NCBI RefSeq assembly: GCF_001315945.1
Contig: NZ_BBBG01000009.1
Coordinates: 27,715-91,714 of the forward strand
Source: Methanogenium cariaci JCM 10550
GTDB taxonomy: Archaea > Halobacteriota > Methanomicrobia > Methanomicrobiales > Methanomicrobiaceae
Direction: 5' to 3'
Length of the DNA stretch: 64,000 bases
The notes under the pieces are model-generated. The model ran no database searches and was not told the DNA's origin. It worked only from the letters and a program-made list of their open reading frames with translations. Of the stretch, positions 58,728-64,000 are shown piece after piece (within the stretch, counting starts at the first letter, position 1; every line of letters starts with the position of its first letter). A program made the position numbers and the translations under genes.

Positions 58728-59999
58728 ATGGATATTGGAATAGGTGAATTTGGAATTAAGGAGGTCTTTGGCGGCCTCCAGATTATTTTTGTGGCATTCG
58801 GCTCACTGGTGCTGGTGCCACTTTTAACCGGGCTTGACCCCCCCGGTGTTGCGCTCTTCACCGCTGGTGTGGGCACACTTATCTTCCAGGTGATAACGCG
58901 GTTTAAAGTGCCAATCTTTCTGGCATCGTCCTTTGCCTTTATACCGGCGATCACATTTGGAATTGCAACATGGGGGTATTCCCTCAACGCTCTGTGGTCT
59001 TGCCTGTGCAGGTCTTTTTTATGTCCTTCTCAGTTTCTGTGTGCGTTACTTCGGTGTGGGAATCATCACACGGGTTTTCCCGCCCATTGTGGTCGGCCCC
59101 CCCGTCATCGCGGTCATCGGTCTCTCTCTTGCACCGGTCGCCGTCTCCATGGCAGTCGGCCTTGCCGGTGACACTCAGGTCGTCCCGGTGAATACCGCAC
59201 TCATCATATCAGGCATCTCGCTTCTGACCACGATGGTCATCTTCCTCTTTGCAAAGGGATGGCTCAAACTTATTCCGATCCTCTGTGGAATTGCCGTCGG
59301 GTATGTGGTCTCGGTTGCTCTTGGTGTGGTCAACTTCGCACCCATCGCAAAAGCCACATGGCTGGCAGTCCCGCAGTTTGTCTTCCCCCCCGAGTGGAAC
59401 CTCGCAGCAGTTCTCTTCATCCTCCCGGTTGCCATTGCACCGGCAATCGAGCACTTCGGTGATATCCTCACCATCAGTTCGGTGACCGGCAAAGACTACC
59501 TCAAGGACCCGGGCGTTCACCGCACTCTTCTGGGAGACGGTGTCGCAACCTTTGTAGCAGCACTTGCAGGCGGTCCCCCCCCAACACGACCTACTCTGAA
59601 GTAACGGGTGCGGTCAAACTGACCGGCCACTTCAACCCGCTCCTGATGACCTTTGGTGCAATCTTTGCGATATGCTTTGCTTTTATCGGCAAGGTCGGCG
59701 CATTCCTCAGCACCATCCCCCCCGGCCCGGTGATGGGCGGTGTGCTGATTCTGCTCTTCGGTCTGATTGCAAGTCTGGGTATTGAACAGATGGTGAAAAA
59801 CCAGGTTGACCTTACGGTTCCGAAGAACCTCGCCATTCTTGCAGTGGTGCTCGTCTCCGGAATCGGCGGGCTCTTCATTCCAATCGGTGATTTCCAGCTT
59901 GCCGGCATCGGTCTTGCTGCCATCATCGGTGTGGTCCTGAACCTGATCATCCCTGAACCAAAGAAGGGAGAAGAACCAGTTGTCGAGGTGGATTTCTGA
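58728..59999 (+). CDS. uraA: Uracil/xanthine permease, NCS2 family (frameshifted)
   Basis: MDIGIGEFGIKEVFGGLQIIFVAFGSLVLVPLLTGLDP, TFGIATWG, a helix GLACAGLFYVLLSFCVRYFG, the UraA motif VVGPPVIAVIGLSLAPVAV, QFVFPPEWNLAAVLFILPVAI, AIEHFGDILTISSVTG (QxEHxGD-type substrate motif with E and H), TTYSEVTGAV and AILAVVLVSGIGG. Proton-coupled uracil import. Breaks near 58975 (G run) and 59582 (C run). About 423 residues. Followed at once by upp, its usual partner. Confidence 0.92.
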
Positions 60000-60000
60000 T

Positions 60001-60638
60001 ATGGCAGTCTATCCGGTAACCCACCCCCCCTTAATCCGTCACAAGGTGACGATGCTCCGGGATCCTGCAACCAACTCCAAGGATTTCCGGGCGATTGTAA
60101 CGGAACTCTCCACCTTCCTTGCATATGAAGCAACGAAGGATCTGCCCTGACAACCACCACCATGACCGGCTGGCAGGGCACCCCGATTGAAGTTCAGATT
60201 GTAAAAGAGAAAGATCCCTCTATTGTCCCCCCCGTCTTCCGTGCGGGAATTGGCATGCAGGAGGGTTTCCTGACCGTTATCCCGACCGCACGTATCAGCT
60301 ACATCGGATACTACCGGGACGAAACCACCCTTCAGCCAAAGAAATATTATGCCAAACTGGCAGAGGATGTGCAGGAACGGCGCAACTACATTCTTGACCC
60401 GATGCTCGCAACAGGTGGTACGACATCTGCTGTCTGCACGCTCTTAAAGGAAGCTGGCGTGAAGGACATCAAGGTGCTCTGCATTCTTGCAGCTCCCGAG
60501 GGTATCCGCCGGGTGGCAGAGGATCACCCGGACGTCGACATCATTCCTGCGGTGATTGACAGTCACCTGAACGAACAGGGATATATCATCCCCCCCGGTC
60601 TCGGTGATGCAGGTGACCGACTCTTTGGCACCCGGTAA
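60001..60638 (+). CDS. upp: Uracil phosphoribosyltransferase (frameshifted)
   Basis: MAVYPVTHPLIRHKVTMLRDPATNSKDFR, LSTFLAYEATKDLP, a GIGMQEGFLTVIPTARISYIGYYRDE active-site region, and the PRPP loop DPMLATGGTTSAV, with AAPEGIRRV and a C-terminal PGLGDAGDRLFGT. Converts uracil and PRPP to UMP. Breaks near 60030 (7 C) and 60147 (three C where four are needed). About 211 residues. The 7-C runs add Pro in VPPVFRAG and IPPGLGD, both fixed as single Pro in the family. One base after the uraA stop. Confidence 0.93.
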
Positions 60639-60678
60639 TCACCAGACATTATATTCTTTTTTTGCCATCCTCTTTGAA

Positions 60679-60976
60679 CCCCCCCTGTGCAGGGGAATTA
60701 AAGGGCAGAACAGACGTATTTTCTGATAATTTTCACGATCGGAAAAATACGGCATTTTTGCGGTTTATTTGTTCAGAATACGATGAATTGCAGACTATTG
60801 AGCGGCCGTTATTGGGAGATTTTTTTGGAGGATGTATCGGTTGTCTCCGATTGAGATCGGGCCACTCCGGCCGTCTGTGTGGACGCGTTTTTCCGGGTGG
60901 TGGGCCATTTCAGGGACTATTTATGCATTGCTTAACCGGATGCCAGGATTTTTTACCTCAAATAATGTGAATTGTA
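60679..60976. repeat. Dispersed intergenic element, copy 2 (possible structured RNA)
   Basis: Second copy of the element at 50838-51134, about 9,840 bp away in the same orientation. Same order of parts: CCCC-TGTGCA-GGGG-AATT stem, CGTATTTTCTG (60715-60725) opposing GGAAAAATACG (60741-60751), ATTGCAGACTATTG, GGAGGATGTAT, TTGTCTCCG, CTGTGTGGA, TATTTATGC, CTTAACC. Stem arms and loop sizes are similar although their bases differ, which suggests selection on pairing. It follows upp and precedes the PAS-domain gene. Confidence 0.7.
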
Positions 60977-61055
60977 GGCGGCGATACCGGAGCAGGGAAA
61001 CAGCAGATGCAGTGGTATTTTATTGAGATCCATGATCCGACCTGCATATTGTCAT

Positions 61056-61066
61056 ACAATAAGTAT
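61056..61066 (+). promoter_or_regulatory. Candidate TATA box deciding the PAS-gene start
   Basis: TAAGTATATAT at 61056-61066. If this is the TATA box, transcription starts near 61088-61092, so ATG 61069 would be untranscribed and ATG 61105, preceded by GAGG, is the better start. Confidence 0.45.
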
Positions 61067-61104
61067 ATATGTTGGCCACGCTGTTTTCCCATGAGGCCAA
61101 TCTG

Positions 61105-62180
61105 ATGCAAAAACGAGATCAGCATTCAAATGATAATCCCGGTGAATTTTCTATTGAAAAAGTATCATTGACCACAGGATTTTTTGAAACCCTGCTGATG
61201 AATGCAAATGTATGGATTACGTTTCTTGACCCGAAAGGCAACATCGTTGTCTGGAATACCGCGGCTGAAGAGATCAGCGGGTATACCGCGGGGGGGGAAG
61301 TCAGAGGAAGCAATGACATATGGAAAAAGCTGTATCCTGATCGGGAATATCGGAAAGGGGGGGTTACCGAAAAGATCAATGATGCCATTCTCAACCGGCA
61401 AAAACTGGAACACTTTGAAACCATCATCCTCTCAAAAGAAAAGGTTCAGAAACAGATCTCATGGAATACGAGAGAAGTTCTTGATCAAAACAATGAAACT
61501 CTGGGGGGGTATATCGCAATGGGGGGGCGGGATATTACCGAAATCGTATCCCTTGGTGCAAAATTCCGAACCCTGCTGATGAACGCAAACGTATGGATCA
61601 CATTTCTTGACCCGCAGTCCCGTATTGAGGTGTGGAACAATGCGGCGGAGGAGATCAGCGGCTACTCGGCAGATGAGGTGAAAGGGGGAATGCCGTCTGG
61701 AAAAAGCTCTATCCCGACCCGGAATATCGGAAATCCGTGACCGAGAATATACTCGGTATCATTGCCAACAAAAAAGATATCGATAATTTTGAGAGCAAAA
61801 TCATCAGTAAAGATGGATCCCAAAAGATCATATCCTGGAATACCCGGGAGCTTACAAACGGCGATGGAATCACGCTGGGATATATCATGATCGGGCGCGA
61901 TATTACGACAGAAAAGAAACTGCATGCCGAGATAATTGAGTACATCGGCGAATCCGCGATGCGGCTGAAAAACCCTGTCGAAGTGATAAAAAACAATATG
62001 GATGAACTGATCCTACGGCTGGAGAAAGGCGAATGCACGACAGAGGATCTGATCCTGCAGATAAAAATCCAGACGAAAAATGCTGAACAAATTGTTGAAA
62101 ACCTTCATGAACTGAACAAAGCGGTGAGTCTGGCTTTTGATGATATGCCTGCCGAACTAAAGAGATTTTTATCAGAGTAG
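61105..62180 (+). CDS. Tandem PAS-domain signalling protein (one frameshift)
   Basis: Start ATG 61105 (MQKRDQHSNDN) by position of TATA and ribosome-binding site; ATG 61069 is the alternative. Two near-identical PAS domains: LLMNANVWITFLDPKGNIVVWN, ISGYTAGGEV, WKKLYPDREYRK, QKQISWNTREVL; and LLMNANVWITFLDPQSRIEVWN, ISGYSADEVK, WKKLYPDPEYRKSV, KIISWNTREL. A C-terminal helical region (LHAEIIEYIGESAMRLKNPVEVIKNNMDELI) replaces a kinase domain. Break near 61687 (G run). No catalytic output domain, so it likely signals through its partner encoded directly downstream (TAG-ATG junction). Confidence 0.8.
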
Positions 62181-62743
62181 ATGATCGTATGGATTTGCCG
62201 TTTAATGAGGAAAATGAGGGGGATGATATATCTGGTCCTCTCGGAACCACAGGATATCAGGAAAAAAAATATTGAGATAATAAAGGAGATTACGGATAAA
62301 GGTTTTACCGCGATTGTCATCAGCACGAACGATCCGTATAATGTGCTCCGGAAGGATTACCGGAAGGGGGGGCATAAACCTCGATCACGTCTATTTCATC
62401 GATGCCATAACGAAGTATGCAATCGGAAAAGAGTCGAAAGGCGCGGAAAACTGTACATTTGTTAACAATCCCTCCAACCTGACAGACATGGGTATCGCCG
62501 TCACCGAGTTGCTGAAACATATTGAGGGGGGAAAACGTGTGGGTGATTCTGGATTCGGTTAACAGTATGCTCATATATGTCTCATCGGTAAATCTGACGA
62601 AATTCATCCATTTTATCACCAGCAAACTCCGGATACTCGATATGTCCGGAGTACTTCTCGCCGTGGAAAACGGCATCGACCCCCCCTCCACTCTGTCACA
62701 GCTTGAGGGCTTTGTGGACGGGATTATTAAAAGTGAGGGATGA
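62181..62743 (+). CDS. DUF835/RAD55-like partner of the PAS protein (frameshifted)
   Basis: Starts at ATG 62181 immediately after the PAS-protein stop (an internal ATG at 62223, MIYLVLSEPQDIRKKN, also fits). Reassembled: YLVLSEPQDIRKKNIEIIKEITDKG, AIVISTNDPYNVLRKDYRKGGINLDHVYFIDAITK, NCTFVNNPSNLTDMGIAVTELL, ENVWVILDSVNSMLIYVSSVNLTKFIHFI and LDMSGVLLAVENGIDP. The alternating strand-helix pattern and DSVNSMLIY resemble degenerate RecA/RAD55-like (DUF835-type) proteins of methanogen signalling systems; Walker A is not evident. Breaks near 62369 (7 G), 62525 (6 G where 5 fits) and 62685 (C run). About 185 residues. Confidence 0.68.
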
Positions 62744-62914
62744 TGACCATTGTCCCATTAATTTTCATTGATAGCTGACACCTGATCTGACGCTTCCATG
62801 CGATTTCTCTCATGCAGGCGACGCAGGAGAGATCAAATTCCCGCACAGAGTCCCTTGTGACAAGTAATAAACCGTATAATGCCCCCCCACTGCCGATACT
62901 AATACAGATTTGAT

Positions 62915-63810
62915 ATGTATATTGGCATCGACCACGGCACAACAGCACTGCGGTTTGCATCGGATACCGCAGAATTCAGGATACCCCGTGAGAAGGCGAC
63001 CGAATTCACAACTGCAGCACTCGAACGTATCTGCCCGGTAGAGGAGATTGAAGGCATCGCGGTCTGTTATTCAATGGGAGATGCCCTCACTGCCATCACC
63101 GACATCCGGAAGGTGAAAAACCGCGGCATCATCACCCGCGAGGGTGCGGGCAAACACACCGGCGGCGGGACACGGTCTATGACGAGATTGCCGCGTCCGG
63201 CATTCCCACGGTGGTCATCCCCGGCATCCACCGCGGGTCCCCCCCCACGGATCCCCCCCGGTTCAAGGCATATTCGCACCAGACCAGCCCGGAGAAACTG
63301 GGTATCGCCTATGAAGTGCGGCAGACACTGGGGGGGGAGACGTTCATCGTTGCAGACGTGAGTTCCAACACGGTGAGCCTGCTGGTCAAAGACGGGGGGG
63401 CCGTCACGGGTGCCTTCGATGCCTGCGTCTTTGCACCGGGCACCACCCACGGTGCCTTGATGTGGATGCGATCCGCCGGATTGACCGGGGGGGAGAGGAG
63501 ACGGCAAACGAGGCCTTCCTTCACGCAGCGTCCGCCACACCACCCTGACGATCTGCAGGCAGCAACGCTCGCCCTCTGGGCGGCAATGGAGATTGCATCC
63601 CTGCGCCTGCTCGCACCGGAGGCACCGGTCGCTCTCGCCGGGTCACAGGCACCCGGCATTGCTGCGGAAGTCTCCCGCCTGATCACAACGCCGGTCATCG
63701 TCTGTGATGACTGGGTCGCGGCCCGTGGCTGTGCACGGATTGCACGGGATGTATTTGTTGGCGGGGGGGTGACGTCGGTGCTGGGGGGGCTTGGGGGGGT
63801 TGACCGGTGA
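62915..63810 (+). CDS. mmp12: Methanogenesis marker protein 12 (frameshifted)
   Basis: MYIGIDHGTTALRFA (ASKHA-type phosphate 1 loop), AVCYSMGDALTAI, KNRGIITREGAGKHTGGGT, GIPTVVIPGIHR, YEVRQTLGGETFIVADVSSNTVSLLV (phosphate 2 strand), FAPGTTHGALD and a C-terminal LAGSQAPGIAAEVSRLI. Mmp12 is an ASKHA/acetate-kinase-like protein found across methanogens with undefined role. Breaks near 63175 (a base lost in GGGACACG), 63241 and 63254 (C runs), 63466 (one C or G missing), 63493 (7 G) and 63530-63540; G runs at 63763 and 63786 add Gly. About 298 residues. Not adjacent to the atwA-mmp cluster at 2.7-9.6 kb. Confidence 0.86.
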
Positions 63811-64000
63811 GGGTGAGATATTTCCCGAATACTCTTAGGACCCATTCCTCCTATTTTTGATTTAGGACTTACGCGGTAGCATTTCAACCGCAAAGGCAAT
63901 GTACATTCACGTTGTACTTTTTGTGGAATTCGTAATGCTGAAAAATGACTCCTGCAAAATGTTCTGATCTGGATTATATTCATTTTCTGATGTCTGCACA
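63811..64000. other. Window end, no supported gene
   Basis: 190 bp, AT-richer than the flanks. Contains TTAGGACTTACGC near 63864 (a sequence of the kind seen at ends of some transposases' elements) and a short inverted repeat GTACA...TTGTAC near 63901-63916. No open frame with recognisable content; a gene could begin beyond the edge. Confidence 0.35.

Noticed and set aside
60662..60970. 102-codon reading across the dispersed element, and a 59-codon one at 50996 in copy 1
   Set aside because: The frame is shared by both copies, but substitutions are not concentrated at third codon positions (10, 13, 10 at positions 1, 2, 3), and the amino-terminal half is not conserved, so non-coding conservation is more likely.
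1..64000. Genome-wide phase variation or programmed frameshifting at G/C tracts
   Set aside because: Affected genes are housekeeping and single-copy, the extra residues fall inside invariant catalytic motifs even in open genes, and tracts occur everywhere regardless of function. Phase variation is normally confined to surface or defence genes.
1..64000. Mass pseudogenisation of the genome segment
   Set aside because: Breaks occur only at homopolymers and correct to perfect family motifs; there are no nonsense substitutions or large deletions, and no drift in the coding regions.
1..64000. CRISPR arrays, prophage or integrated plasmid
   Set aside because: No regularly spaced direct repeats, integrases, cas genes or phage structural genes were found; tandem pairs in 46-51 kb are paralogue duplications.

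Overview
The window comes from a hydrogenotrophic methanogenic archaeon, most probably of the order Methanomicrobiales (Methanogenium/Methanoculleus-like; the genus is inference). The evidence is a cluster of methanogenesis-marker genes with atwA, mch, NifB, geranylgeranylglyceryl-phosphate synthase, archaeal PolB, Orc1/Cdc6, XPD and type IA topoisomerase, type III RuBisCO, a tRNA without encoded CCA, and DUF3821-like and PEF-CTERM surface proteins. Genes are dense and arranged in short operons on both strands.

Layout. 0-1.8 kb (minus): type III RuBisCO (cut by the window edge) and ribose-1,5-bisphosphate isomerase, the AMP-salvage pathway. 1.8-9.6 kb (plus): a HAD protein, then atwA-mmp3-mmp6-mmp5-mmp15-mmp17-mmp7, the methyl-coenzyme M reductase activation/maturation module, closed by a hairpin terminator. 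9.7-12.1 kb: an AhpD-like protein, a surface protein and two tandem flavodoxins. 12.6-24.2 kb: PolB, malate dehydrogenase, pyrDK, rlmH, mobA, panE, an XPD-like helicase, PspC and purB. 24.3-36.1 kb (plus): preQ0 transporter, asparagine-synthase-like protein, gatCAB, topA, GGGP synthase, trmJ, dcd and thrS. 36.3-51 kb: GAF-PAS-PAS histidine kinase, nifB, then an accessory stretch of lipoprotein, membrane, ABC-export, HNH, chagasin-type inhibitor and cadherin-like PEF-CTERM genes, several in tandem pairs. 51-64 kb: tRNA-Val(UAC), DUF1294, a zinc-binding membrane miniprotein, mch, orc1, apgM, a sugar epimerase, a DUF368 translocase, uraA-upp, a PAS protein with a DUF835-like partner, and mmp12.

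Two things dominate. First, G and C homopolymers are abnormal. Runs of exactly 7 G or C are extremely common, and wherever a conserved motif lets the expected length be judged, they sit where 4 are expected, adding one Gly or Pro inside invariant motifs (purB, gatB, topA, nifB, mch). Runs of 5, 6 or 8, and single G/C losses in short runs, break the reading frame of about two thirds of the genes, including single-copy essential ones. I read this as a systematic sequencing or consensus artefact, not biology, and annotate each affected gene as one CDS across its frameshifts; coordinates are those of the sequence as given. Second, two intergenic copies of a roughly 297-bp element (50838-51134 and 60679-60976) align without gaps over their core and look like a structured non-coding repeat or RNA family; this is the best candidate here for something undescribed.

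Functionally the core is C1/methane metabolism (mch, MCR activation, NifB, mobA for molybdopterin enzymes), nucleotide synthesis and salvage (pyrDK, upp, uraA, dcd, purB, RuBisCO shunt) and information processing (PolB, TopA, XPD, Orc1, ThrS, GatCAB, TrmJ, RlmH).
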